DNA of 64,000 nucleotides from Oncomelania hupensis (Eukaryota; Mollusca; Gastropoda; Littorinimorpha; Pomatiopsidae): contig CM072522.1 of assembly GCA_036898135.1 (NCBI GenBank), forward strand, positions 28,325,763 through 28,389,762, written 5' to 3'. Shown piece after piece: positions 9,906 through 19,874 of this stretch. The translations under genes were made by a program, and so were the position numbers. The notes under the pieces were generated by a model, which was given only the letters and a program-made list of their open reading frames with translations, was not told the DNA's origin and made no database searches. Positions within the stretch are counted from its first letter, which is position 1. Each line of letters opens with the position of its first letter.

Positions 9906-10606
9906 GTTGCTAGTCTTTCAGAAAACGTGTCTCTTATCTCCTGCATATTGGTTGTTATTGATTTTTGCTAGTCTTTCAGAAAACGTGTCTCTTATCTCCT
10001 GCATATTGGTTGTCATTGATTTTTGCTAATCTTTCAGAAAACGTGTCTCTTATCTTCTGCATATTGGTTGTCATTGAGTTTTGCTAGTCTTTCAGAAAAC
10101 GTGTCTCTTATCTCCTGCATATTGGTTGTCGTTGATTTTCGCTAGACTTTCAGAAAAAGTGTCTCTTATCTCCTGCATGTTCTTTGTCATTGATTTTTGT
10201 TAGTCTTTCAGAAAACGTATCTCTTATCTTCTGCATATTGGTTGTGGTTGATTTTTGCTAGTCTTTCAGAAAAAGTGTCTCTTATCATGCATGTTTGTTG
10301 TCATTGATTTTTGCTAGTCTTTCAGAAATCGTGTCTCTTATCTCCTGCGTATTGGTTGTCATTGAGTTTTGCTAGTCTTTCAGAAAAAGTGTCTCTTATC
10401 TCCTGCATATTCGTTGTCGTTGATTTTTGCTAGTCTTTCATAAATCGTGTCTCTTATCTCCTGCGTATTGGTTGTGGTTGATTTTTGCTAGGCTTTCAGA
10501 AAAAAGTGTCTCTTATCTCCTGCATATTCGTTGTCGTTGATTTTTCGTAGTCTTTCAGAAAAAAAGTGTCTCTTATCTTCTGCATGTTCGTTGTCATTGT
10601 CTGGAA
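9906..10606 (-). repeat. 58-bp tandem repeat inside LINE ORF1, about 12 copies
   Basis: Units on the plus strand run TGCTAGTCTTTCAGAAAACG, then TGTCTCTTATCTCCTGCATA, then a variable TTGGTTGTCATTGATTTT. The spacing between the CTAGTCTTTCAG cores is 58 bp in most units (one of 56, one of 59). On the minus strand one unit encodes NMQEIRDTFSERLAK, part of the ORF1 coiled coil. Because 58 is 3n+1, each added copy shifts the frame, so this is a degenerate expansion and not a protein repeat. Confidence 0.9.
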
Positions 10607-10741
10607 TTGTTGAACCTGGTTATTTTCAAACGCTTGCATTCTGTTGTTGAGTGCCTCAATGCCTTTCAGAATAGGATCATTATGGATACTAGAGTCTGGG
10701 GGGGGGGGGGGGGGGGCTGGCTGGGTCTTTCTTCTCTTCAT
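10496..10741 (-). pseudogene. LINE ORF1 N-terminus
   Basis: The start MKRRKTQPAPPPP (proline run encoded by the 19-G tract) is followed by ILKGIEALNNRMQAFENNQ, a coiled-coil-like stretch, then two copies of the NMQEIRDTFF repeat motif before a stop. It precedes the RNA-binding core at 9809-9029 in the same orientation and is the likely ORF1 start. Confidence 0.65.
10698..10716. repeat. (G)19 tract
   Basis: A run of 19 G on the plus strand, coding poly-proline on the minus strand in ORF1. Its length is error-prone in sequencing. Confidence 0.95.
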
Positions 10742-10985
10742 TTTCTTTTCTCGGCTTTGCTAGGGAATTCGGTCCAGGGTTAAGTTCAATGTCATCGCAA
10801 AGCATTAATAGACACACAAACACAGTCACTCCACTGAGTCGGCCTGACGGTATGTGTGTGTGTGTGTGTGGCTAGGTAGAAACGCCGTTATTCTGGCATA
10901 CACTTGAACCTCTACACACTTTCTTTTGACGGACCCGTCATTTTGACGTCAACACTGTGTTCCGTTGAGGTTAGGGCTGTGTAAG

Positions 10986-11041
10986 GCTTAGGGTTAGGTT
11001 TAGGATTTGGGTTGGAATTAGGGTTAGGGTTAGGGTTAGGG
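10986..11041 (+). repeat. Interstitial telomere-like repeat (TTAGGG)n
   Basis: Four perfect TTAGGG units at 11018-11041, preceded by degenerate units from 10986. TTAGGG is the common metazoan telomere unit. The block lies about 35 bp from the end of an RTE-like LINE fragment. Confidence 0.85.
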
Positions 11042-11076
11042 ATAGCTTAAAAAATGGACACATTTGTAAAAAAAAT

Positions 11077-11244
11077 GTCCGTGTTAATGCCATTAGTGTG
11101 GTTGGTCATCATTTTGACCTTGTGACTTTGATGTCAATGTTAATGCCATTGATGTTGTTGATCATCATTTTGGCCTTGTGACATTGATGTCCGTGTTAAT
11201 GTCATTGGTGTTGTTGATCATCATGTTGGTCTTCTTTGCGCTTA
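11077..11244 (-). repeat. 56-bp tandem triplication in RTE copy A
   Basis: The phrase GTTAATGCCATT recurs at 56-bp spacing (units starting 11077, 11133, 11189). It corresponds to RTE coding sequence around MMTNNTNGINTDIK on the minus strand. It is another frame-breaking local expansion of LINE coding DNA. Confidence 0.75.
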
Positions 11245-11680
11245 TTTCCATTCCAAAAGCTCTGGAGGTGGTGTCAAGCCTCTGTACCAGCTGTTTATGT
11301 TCTTGTTCCTCTCTAGCCAATCCATCAATGTCACTCGCAAAACGTAGGTTGGAGATTGCTCTACCCCCTATGCTGACTGTACCTTCGTGATCTTCAAGGG
11401 CGTCTGTCATGAAGCGCTCTAGAAAAATGTTGAAGAGTGGTGGAGAAAGTATGCATACTTGATGCACGCCGATGGTTGTTTTGAACCAGTTCCCGATGGC
11501 GCTGTTGTTTATTACTGCACTAATAGAATTGTCATACATGCTTTTGATAATGTTAATAATGTTGGAACTGTGTTGCACACTCTCATGGTTGCCCACAGGG
11601 CTGTATCCAGATTCGGTCAAGCGCTTTCTTGAAGTCCACAAACACATGCTACAGATGTTGGTGCTGTTGGCATTCCTCAC
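11165..11680 (-). pseudogene. RTE-like reverse transcriptase fragment
   Basis: The 171-codon frame carries RT motifs: TTIGVHQVCILSPPLFNIF (region with SP-LFN), RAISNLRFASDIDG (catalytic box, second Asp retained but the first replaced by Ser) and MEISAKKTNMM. It aligns throughout with residues about 645-775 of the intact ORF at 27746-30697. The substitution in the catalytic box means the encoded RT could not work. Confidence 0.8.
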
Positions 11681-11788
11681 AGATAATTATTCTAAGCCTG
11701 AAAATCTGCTTAGTGGTTCTTTGTTCTGCCCTGAATTCAGCTTGTTCTTCAGCTATGATTTGTTCAGCTTTGGGTTTCAACCTACAGA

Positions 11789-12165
11789 AGAATTTTGGGC
11801 ATTTCCTATACCCAGCACATCACCAACAACGAAGTCCGACAGACCATCACACAAGGCATTGGACAACACGATGACATGCTCACAGTGGTGAAGAAACGAA
11901 ACTCCCGATGGTATGGCCATGTCACCAGAGCATCAGGCCTTGCAAAGACCATCCTACATGGCACAGAGTAAGGAGGCCGAAGAAGAGGGAGACTGAAAAA
12001 GAAGTGGGAGGACAACATTTGAGAGTGGACTGGCTTGACACTGAGCGAAGCCATTAGGTTTGCTGAGGACAAAGAAAGATGGAATACGCTGGTTAAACGA
12101 TCATCTATGGTGTCCCAACCACCTTCGAGTTACAGGATAGGATAAAATAGGATAGGATAGGATAG
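11789..12165 (+). mobile_element. RTE-like 3' end, copy B
   Basis: Plus-strand sequence matches the last about 360 bp of the intact RTE element (ISYTQHITN region, RWYGHVTR, KKKWEDNI) with stops, and ends in an (AGGAT)n tail at 12136-12165. It sits inside minus-strand copy A, so it is a later insertion of a 5'-truncated element. Confidence 0.8.
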
Positions 12166-12533
12166 GATAGGATTTCCTATACACAACACATCACCAACGA
12201 CGAAGTCCGACAGACCATCACACAAGCCATTGGACAACACGATGACCTGCTCACAATGGTGAAGAAACGGAAACGCCGATGGTATGGCCATGTCACCAGA
12301 TCATCAGGCCTTGCAAAGACTATTCTGCAAGGCACCGTGCAAGGAGGTAGAAGAAGAGGGAGACCGAAAAAGAGGTGGGAGGACAACAGTCGAGAATGGA
12401 CTGGTTTGACACTGAGCGAAGCCATCAGGGCTGCTGAGGACAGAGAAAGATGGGGTATGCTGGTTAAACGATCATCTGTGGTGCCCCTACGACCTCCGAG
12501 TTACGGGACAGGATAGGATAGGATAGGATAGGG
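12166..12533 (+). mobile_element. RTE-like 3' end, copy C
   Basis: Starts directly at the tail of copy B with the same internal base (ATTTCCTATAC) as B. It runs through an open 86-codon C-terminal frame (12256-12516: RRWYGHVTRSSGLAKTIL, GRPKKRWEDN) to a second (AGGAT)n tail at 12510-12531. The shared start suggests tandem duplication or tail-to-body recombination rather than an independent insertion. Confidence 0.75.
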
Positions 12534-12653
12534 TTTTCGGATGAGGCTGATAATGCGGTAGTTTTGACATTCTTGAAGGTTACTCTTTTTGGGAAAAGTT
12601 ATAAAAAGCGACTGGATCCATGTCTAGATTATTTTGGCGGAATAGAAATGTTC

Positions 12654-12728
<75 letters not shown>

Positions 12729-12747
12729 TTATTATTATTATTATTTA

Positions 12748-12811
<64 letters not shown>

Positions 12812-12833
12812 GTTATTATTATTATTTTTTTTT

Positions 12834-12903
<70 letters not shown>
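12654..12903. repeat. Compound (ATT)n-(AGT)n microsatellite
   Basis: About 180 bp of ATT repeats with a few interruptions are followed by about 70 bp of AGT repeats from 12835. The homopolymeric Ile/Leu/Val frames here are not genes. Confidence 0.95.
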
Positions 12904-12905
<2 letters not shown>

Positions 12906-13823
12906 CATTTGGATCTGTATTCATGCTATCAAATGAACAGTATTTTAGCAAATTTTGGGATCAATTATTCATCAAAGCATGACTACAAACAGTCTGTAAG
13001 GTGAAACAAAAACAAAATGTTTACGGCTGTCACGTCACCCAAGTGGGTTCCCGCGACGTCAGCTCAAATAGCGAGTGAAAGGGATAAAAACTCAAACAAA
13101 AGAACTAACACAAAATGCCAGATAGACAATCACTCTTTTATTCAACAATCAAACATGCATACACAGGACAATGGGGTGCTAAACCACCCTCCACCCCTAT
13201 CAAGACCCCCAACCCAGTATTTACTAACAGTTACCTCCCTTGTTTAACTGAAAAACCAGAACTATACATCAACAGATTTCCCACAACAATGTGCAGCAAA
13301 AGCAATAAACGATCAAATTCAAAATCAATACAATTCTCAACTGAATAACCAGAGCTGCAAATCTTAGAAATTCAAACGTATCACCAAAGCTAGCTTACAG
13401 TTCAAAAGCTCTGTTTAGAAACTGTCAGTTATTCAGAGCTCAGTAGGAGCTAAAGCAGTTATTCACACGACATGATGAAGTAATTTACATTAAATAAATG
13501 AAGTATGTTTTTAGGTGCGTGTCGTGCAAATCTGTATGTGCGTGAGGTGGTGCTTGTAGTTCCTGTGGCAAATGGAGGCTCCAACGGCGGCGCCCACAGT
13601 CCCAAAGAAAGACATGGCGGTGGTGGCGAGGAGACCCGACAACGTCCACACTTCACGGCTGCAAAGGCAGAGGTTCCAAAGCGGATGCAGACACGTCACG
13701 GTGGTATGGCCACGGCACGTAAAAGCGTAGAACTATACCAGAGGTAGAAGTAGAGGAAAAAGTGGAAGTAATGGCGGTGGAGAACTACCAGAACATGTTG
13801 ATACAGTGATGATGGTAGTCATA

Positions 13824-13863
<40 letters not shown>
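13824..13863. repeat. (CAT)n microsatellite
   Basis: About 13 CAT units. Confidence 0.95.
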
Positions 13864-13864
<1 letters not shown>

Positions 13865-13984
13865 GATTATCAAATCAGCCCAATCCTGTAGACAAATATA
13901 GAGTCTCAACAGTTCGTCTACAAAACTCAAATACTACATAACTGAAAACGCCTTCTGCCATCCGCCATCTTAACCTGGTTATAC

Positions 13985-14064
<80 letters not shown>

Positions 14065-14090
14065 TATATTAATAATAATAATAATGATAA
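13985..14090. repeat. (ATA)n microsatellite
   Basis: About 100 bp of ATA/TAA repeat with two short interruptions near 14065 and 14085. Confidence 0.95.
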
Positions 14091-15258
14091 TACAGGATGC
14101 TACACATACATCTCAATAATATAATGCAACTCTTGATACTAATAATCCACACCTCTTCCATAAGCACAGTTGTTCATACAAATATACATAATTATTACGA
14201 TTACACTTCAGTCACACAATCCCAATTCATTCCATCCTCATCTCCATCCTCATCACCCCTCCCAACTGCTATAATACATTATGATTATCTCCCTTCATCC
14301 ATATTATCTCTATCATACTATAACATAAACACGCTCCCCTCATATTCATCACCTTCTTCACCCCTCTCCAGCACAGTACAATTGTCTCTCTTCCTTCACA
14401 TACATCACCTCTCTCTCTCTCCCTAACATGCTTCTTCATCGTCACTTTTGACCCACTTTAGCAACAACAGCAACGACATTCCCGTTTACGTAAATGACAA
14501 GAAAATCATATGAAATTCATATAAAATCGATAAACAACTATTTACCAAAATACACCCCTTTCCCCCTCATTCACCATCATTCATTCACGTACGCAGGCTC
14601 GAAGTGCACGCCACTGAAGAAATGAATTACAGGGTTTTGCTCACCTTTTAAGTTCTCGGCTTGTGATACACCCACAACACGGTACAAAATACAGTACAGT
14701 ACGGCACACACACTGGTTAGTTGAGTGTCAATTCATTATTTGGCTAATTGCTAGCTATGCATCAGAACATCTCAATTCTGACAAAGAAATTGAGCCTTGG
14801 CAGGTGCCCAATCGAGGACTACACAACCTTAGGACAGAACCCTACATTTATTTCCAATAAATGGCGATTACAATCCTCCTACCACAGACTTTTAGACATT
14901 CTTACCCCAACGAGGGGCGTAAGACCTTGGGTGGTTCGAAACACAACGAACAATCTACCCTTACAGAAGAACCTAATTCTTGTTTGACACACAGTCACAA
15001 AGTTACTTCTGTCTAAAGACTGACCTCTCGCAAAAAGCTCCACATTGACTCTGCCCTACTAAACACACACCAGGCCACAGGTAAACGGTCGAGTCGAGTT
15101 CAGAAACCCCCTTCCTAATTCAGCATAATTATGCCCTTTTCCGCGTTATGCACGTGGATCCAGAGATACTTACATCTTTCATACGCAATAAAGAAAACTG
15201 CCGATCTATCTATATACACTGCATAGTAGAGATGTGCTATCTCTAATATGTGCTGAAA

Positions 15259-15835
15259 CTACATTACATTACATTACATGCTTATTGTTTTAGGTCCAGC
15301 GGACTCTTCCGAGCCAAATCAGGACCGGACAACCCCTGATCCGCATAAAAGATCTGCTGAAACAACCCTAGTGGTAAAACTGAAAGCTCTCCACCAACTA
15401 GTCACTTTACAATAAAGACATCCCACGCAGGGGACGCTGAGGCTGTACTCTAATTTATCGAACCCCCGTTTACAAAAACAAAATAGAATACAAACATCAT
15501 TATAAATTATCAACAAAACACATACATATAAAATGCCTACACTGCTAAATAATAACATCATAGGAAGCCCTAGTGACCACCTGGCAGAAAGCGTCCAATA
15601 TTCCCAAGCTGATCCATCAGACCTCATACACAAACAAGGAGTCTTGTCCCGGAAGAGTTTTCAAGAAAAAAGGTAGGGGACTGGTCTAGCGAAGAAGACG
15701 ATAGTATAGCAGATTGATAGAACAGAGCAGGAATGAGAAAGAGCAAATGAGAAAGACAGCGACAGTGGGAATTTAAAGCACTAAATTTCCAGAAAGTGGG
15801 GATACTATTTATACCGAAGCCCCCGGCACCCCAAC
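15259..15835 (-). mobile_element. Dispersed repeat Rpt-A, copy 1
   Basis: On the minus strand it begins near 15835 with GTATAAATAGTATCCCCACT-like sequence and proceeds through the CCCCTGCGTGGGATGTCTTT block to GTCCGGTCCTGATTTGG and GGACCTAAAACAAT. It ends in an (ATGTA)n tail (the ACATT repeat at 15259-15279). Three other copies are in the window (16.6, 38, 61.7 kb). It has no coding capacity, and the variable short-repeat tail points to retroposition. Confidence 0.7.
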
Positions 15836-15886
15836 GGGGGAAGTGCTGAAACTCGTGTCGTCACAACGGCATCCCGACCGACCCAA

Positions 15887-15921
15887 TTTTTTTTTTTTTT
15901 TTTTTTGGGGGGGGGGGGGGG
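15887..15921. repeat. (T)20(G)15 tract
   Basis: Adjacent homopolymers of T and G; the exact length is uncertain. Confidence 0.95.
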
Positions 15922-16076
15922 TGGGGGCCGACTCTAAACCTTTGTTTTTGGGATCGTCTGAGAAAAAAAGAAGGAAAAATAAAAAAAATTGCACCCAAGT
16001 TAAAACAAAAAGGTAGAAAAAAGCCTACTTATCGACCCTATTTTTCCCCCTATGTTACCTTAAACAGAAAGTTTTT

Positions 16077-16117
16077 GTTTTTTTTTGGGGTGGGTGGGTG
16101 GGTGGGTGGGTGGGGTT
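16077..16117 (+). repeat. (TGGG)n repeat
   Basis: Seven or so TGGG units after a T-run. The G-runs could form a quadruplex. Confidence 0.9.
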
Positions 16118-16555
16118 GGGTGTTAAAATACTTTGGTACATGTCCGCTGGTGTAGTATCTCTTCACAATAAAATGTTATTGAGTTTTCTAGTCCTGGATT
16201 TCGGTAGAAAGACAGTAGACATTTGCAGAATGCACAGGCTTCGCGGATTAGGCATTAACGGAGTAGGCATTGGCGCATCTCCCTATTCAACAAATTTATG
16301 ATTTTATGAAGCGCGTGCATACAACTACATTGTTCAATGAAGTTGTGACCTTGTGGGGGACAGTACAAACGTACAGTACCGTAGTTGTAGTATCTGTTTA
16401 AATTAACCTAGAACCTCATTCTAGGATAAGCATACATTAACCTATAATCTAATTCTAGGACAAACCTAAAACCCTTTAACCCTTTGGCCTGTATAAATTA
16501 TCATAACTTTCCTCTCATGTTCACAACTCTGTCTACCTTTTGGAACTCCCTCTTT

Positions 16556-17035
16556 TTTCCACGTGGGGGTGCAGGGGGCTTCTGTATGAATAGCATCCCC
16601 ACTCTCTGGAAATTTAGTGCTTTAATTTCATTTCTATTTTGTTCTATCAATCTACTATAATATCTTCTTCCTCATTAGACTAGTCACATATCTTTTTCTT
16701 CTTGAAAACTCTTCCAAAACTCTTCCAAAACTCATCATTTGTGTATAATGTCTGTTTAGTAAGCTTGGAAATATTGGAAAGCTTTCTGTCAAATGGTCAC
16801 TAGAGCTTCCTATGATATTATTATTTAGCAATGTAGGTATTTTATATGTATGTGTTTGGTTGATATTTTATAATGATGTTTATATTCCATTTTGCATTTT
16901 GTAAACGAACGTTCAATAAATTAGAATATAGCCTCAGCGCCCCTGCGTGGGATGTCTTTATTTTAAAGTGACCGGCTGGTGGAGTGCCTTTAGTGGTACC
17001 ACTATGGTTGTTTCAGCAGATATTTTATACTGATT
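16556..17035 (+). mobile_element. Rpt-A, copy 2 (old)
   Basis: A plus-strand copy, clearly more diverged than the others. Shared anchors are AGCATCCCCACTCTCTGGAA, CTTCCTATGATATTATTATT, CCCCTGCGTGGGATGTCTTT and TTGTTTCAGCAGATATTTTA. Both ends are indistinct. Confidence 0.65.
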
Positions 17036-18303
17036 ACGCGCGAATCCTCTTTCAACCAAGTTGTAGCCCTGATTTTGTTATCCTGATTCGGCCCTTTGCA
17101 TTCCGCTAAATCCTGTAAGCAATGACTAACTAACTAACTTTTTTTTATTATCAAAAGCACACAATGTAAAAATAGAACAAGGTACACTAAGTGCAGCCAT
17201 ACATTAAGCAACAGGATTTGCATCCAAATTGTAATGTTTCTCTTGTTATCAACCAGTCCACAATCAAATATGCGTGCCTATGTCAAACATGATACTAAGT
17301 AGTGTTTGCTTAGATACATGAGCTACGCATTGAACTGTGAAGGGCAAAGGTTACTACAGTCAAATTGAACTTTGAACTTTGGAACTTTGGAACTTTGTTC
17401 TTTTATTTTCACATAACATTATTTAAATATATACAAAAATGACAAGAGGCTCATAGCCCTGGGGGCTATATTGCCAAAAAGGGGAACTTGAGGGGGGGGG
17501 GGGGTTGGATACACATAACATTCGTACCATGAACGGCATTGTACACTACAGCTACATTTACACTATATTCAGCAACTGGACTGACAAACACTAAGGAATT
17601 TACAATAACAAATCTAAATGTGGTAAGAAAATAAATACACAGAACGATACCAATTTAACATAATACCAATACAACGCAATAAGACAGATTATGAAAGAGT
17701 ACAGGCATTTGTAACTACGTTTATAGATCGTAGCTACGTTCGCATGATTGGAAAGTAATGACTAGTATTAACAAATAGTAACCATGCCAAATTAATGACC
17801 CGCATTAACACCATAAGTATTATTGTGTTAGTACTAGGCATTGTTTTTCCATCATGCAAACGCGGCTGAGATCTATGAACTTAGTTACACATATGTCTGG
17901 TCTTCTAATGATTCACAGATAGCTTGGTCTTCATTTCATGTCACAAAACCGAGAAACTAAAGAAGTCGGCAGCTTCTCACCAATATCCCATTGACTTACT
18001 GGCAATCTTGGCAAATTAGGAAGGCAGTTAAGACTGGTGACTACGGCGTAAATGTAAAGTTGATTCACGTAGGCAGGGCAATAAATCTAGCTGGAGTTCT
18101 GAAGACCATTGTGATAGTGTAGTCGGCCTGTACACCTGTCATTGTAATGACTACCCAACAGTTTTGGGGAGAGAGCATATGTACAACCGTAAGGTGGCAA
18201 AACCATCAGCAAGGCAAACACCAAACCTACAACACAGGAGACAACCATCAAACCCGGATTCTTTACATTCAGTGGATTAATTAATTTATGTTAAAAAAGT
18301 AAA
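17036..18303. other. No recognisable gene
   Basis: AT-rich sequence with a G-run near 17493-17505 and GAGGCTCATAGCCC, which resembles a SINE tail but has no matching head. I see no coding features. Confidence 0.3.
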
Positions 18304-18580
18304 GGTAGTCCCATAGCCTTGTGGCCGTAGGGGAGCGTGATGTTGGAGATCACACTTATTTTGGGACAGCGTAATGAGGGTGATGCCCATCTCTCTCCCT
18401 CGCTGCTTTACCTTCCCCACTCTCAAGAGAGTAGGTACTCAGTCACAGTTGAGTCAACTAGGGGCGTTGTTAATTGTCGCTTCACGTTTTGCGGTCACCC
18501 ATCCAAGTGCTAACCGCACTGGACGATGCTTAACTTGCGACACAGTAGCGAGTGCTCCAACCACTGCGCTATCCGACACC
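18304..18580 (-). mobile_element. SINE with 5S rRNA-like segment, copy 1
   Basis: On the minus strand the head reads GGTGTCGGATAGCGCAGTGG then TTGGAGCACTCGC (A-box-like). It is followed by GCAAGTTAAGCATCGTCC and TTAGCACTTGGATGGGTGAC (18491-18538). The latter closely matches the internal promoter region of metazoan 5S rRNA (AAGCTAAGCAGGGTC and TTAGTACTTGGATGGGAGAC). The body ends ...CTATGGGACTACCTTT. It shares head and body with the copy at 49948-50180. Such elements are made by pol III and moved by LINE enzymes. Confidence 0.75.
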
Positions 18581-19531
18581 CTAATGAATTTGTGGTCCAC
18601 TGATAATTGACAACTGTGTACAAAATCACTTTCCAAAGATCACTCCCAAAATAACTTTTTGCAAGCAGACAGTACAATTTCTCAACACCCCAAAGAAGCT
18701 TCGAACATTCCAGAATGTTATCAGTTTTATAGTTGGTTTATTATTGTATTTGACAGTTGAAGGTGTTTACTATTGCTAAATAACGTTCTCATACATAAAA
18801 TAAAAGTTGCCTGTCTTCAACTAAAACAGTGATCATTCGAGCATCCATATATTGATGATTGCTTTCATGTTACAGCCCGAAAGACATTCCTAACATTTTT
18901 TTTCTTATGTTTTCTTTGGCATAATGTTTTCTTTGTTGAGTTTTTCCAATAGTTTTACTGTTGTTAATTACACTTTATTTGGCTACTTCCAGCTTTTAAT
19001 AAACATTCTGAATATTTTTTAAAAAAATGTACAGACTTAATACCAATGTTTGGATAAAACAACGATCAAACACTTTTCTTATTAGTTACTTTTATATTTG
19101 GCATGTAATTTTGTTGTTTTACATTTTGTAGAATTGTTGCCAACAGTTCTTTTCTTTGACGCGCTTGTTTGTAACCCATGTACTTCATTTGTTGTAGTTG
19201 TTTTAATATTGATTAGTTTTGATTAAGCGTTTTAACTTGAGCTTGTCACATTCAGATAGATAGATTATTAGTTGCAGTAGTGTTAGTGTCAGAAATTGTT
19301 TTGGATTTTGTGAAATTAAAACAAGAAACAGGAAATAGGATATAAAATATGAAAAATAGTTGTTAATTATGGGAGTGGGTTGGGTTATAAAGGAAGTTTA
19401 TGAAGCCTAAATACACATGAGGACATTGATAAGTTTGATTATACAGGAATATGAAGTTCCTTGCATAATAGATTTGGAAATATTAAGAGAAGTGAAGATG
19501 ATTACAAATACAAATGCAATATTAGTCATTT
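18581..19531. other. No recognisable gene; 5' flank of the L1-like LINE
   Basis: AT-rich single-copy-looking sequence up to the target duplication at 19532-19546. I see nothing else in it. Confidence 0.3.
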
Positions 19532-19546
19532 AGAAATGTTAGTAGT
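19532..19546 (+). repeat. Target-site duplication of the L1-like LINE (left)
   Basis: AGAAATGTTAGTAGT here is identical to 26363-26377 just after the poly(A) tail. Confidence 0.85.
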
Positions 19547-19874
19547 AATTGTTTGCATTTTTGTGACACTGAATCTATTATTCTAGTAGTATGGTTTGAC
19601 TTTGGATAAAACCCACTGGTAACAGCGTGTAACATTTCAGTTGTAGAATCTGCAGATATGCGACTTACAGGGAGTGATGCAGATAGTTGTTAGAATTTGA
19701 TGTCTGAAGTATGCAAGACGTGGTGTGGCGTGACCTCTTTGCGTAGGCCTATGAGTATGATGAGCATAACGCTTCGTCAGTATCGTTGTGTGTTCGGAAT
19801 GAAATATATGACCTGCTAAATAAGTGAAGCGTGAACACATTTGTGAAGAATAAACATTTATCTACCTTGCACTT

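Larger units (their letters stand above)
1..10760 (-). mobile_element. Old two-ORF LINE, minus strand, split by two nested DNA elements
   Basis: Read on the minus strand, the window opens with an ORF1 (10741 to 9029), a 340-bp inter-ORF stretch (6301-6638), an endonuclease domain (6300 to about 5258), a linker and a reverse transcriptase (1085 to 1). The order and spacing fit one LINE once the element at 6644-9022 and the element at 1090-5253 are removed. ORF1 and ORF2 lying in one original copy is inferred from order and orientation. Stops and frameshifts are frequent, so the copy is dead. The 3' end lies beyond the left edge of the window. The clade is not certain. Confidence 0.75.
11077..12620 (-). 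mobile_element. RTE-like LINE copy A, minus strand, internally invaded
   Basis: Minus-strand RT sequence runs from about 11788 down to 11077 (QAEQIIAEEQ region through ISNLRFASDIDG to EISAKKTNMM). It resumes upstream at 12620-12534 with SLFITFPKRVTF. The two parts are separated by plus-strand RTE 3' ends at 11789-12533. The catalytic YADD-like box is mutated to FASD. The copy is 5' truncated near 12620 and ends at 11077 in a short tandem repeat. It is the oldest RTE-like copy here, judging by divergence from the copy at 27.7 kb. Confidence 0.75.
12904..15258. other. No recognisable gene; host-like sequence with microsatellites
   Basis: A GC-richer patch (13500-13750), two microsatellites and CT-rich stretches, without TE protein similarity I can recognise. 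A 33-codon minus-strand frame starting at 13612 has a good start context (ACCGCCATGT) and could be a first exon, but it has no recognised domain. Confidence 0.35.

Noticed and set aside
9906..10606. CRISPR-like regular repeat spacing
   Set aside because: The 58-bp units are contiguous, without unique spacers, and derive from LINE ORF1 coding sequence in an animal genome.
11077..12620. Twin-priming inversion of a single RTE copy
   Set aside because: The minus-strand RTE sequence continues on the far side of the plus-strand part (12534-12620). A nested insertion into an older copy explains this; twin priming does not.
12564..12982. Poly-isoleucine, poly-leucine and poly-valine frames
   Set aside because: Readings of the ATT/AGT microsatellite.
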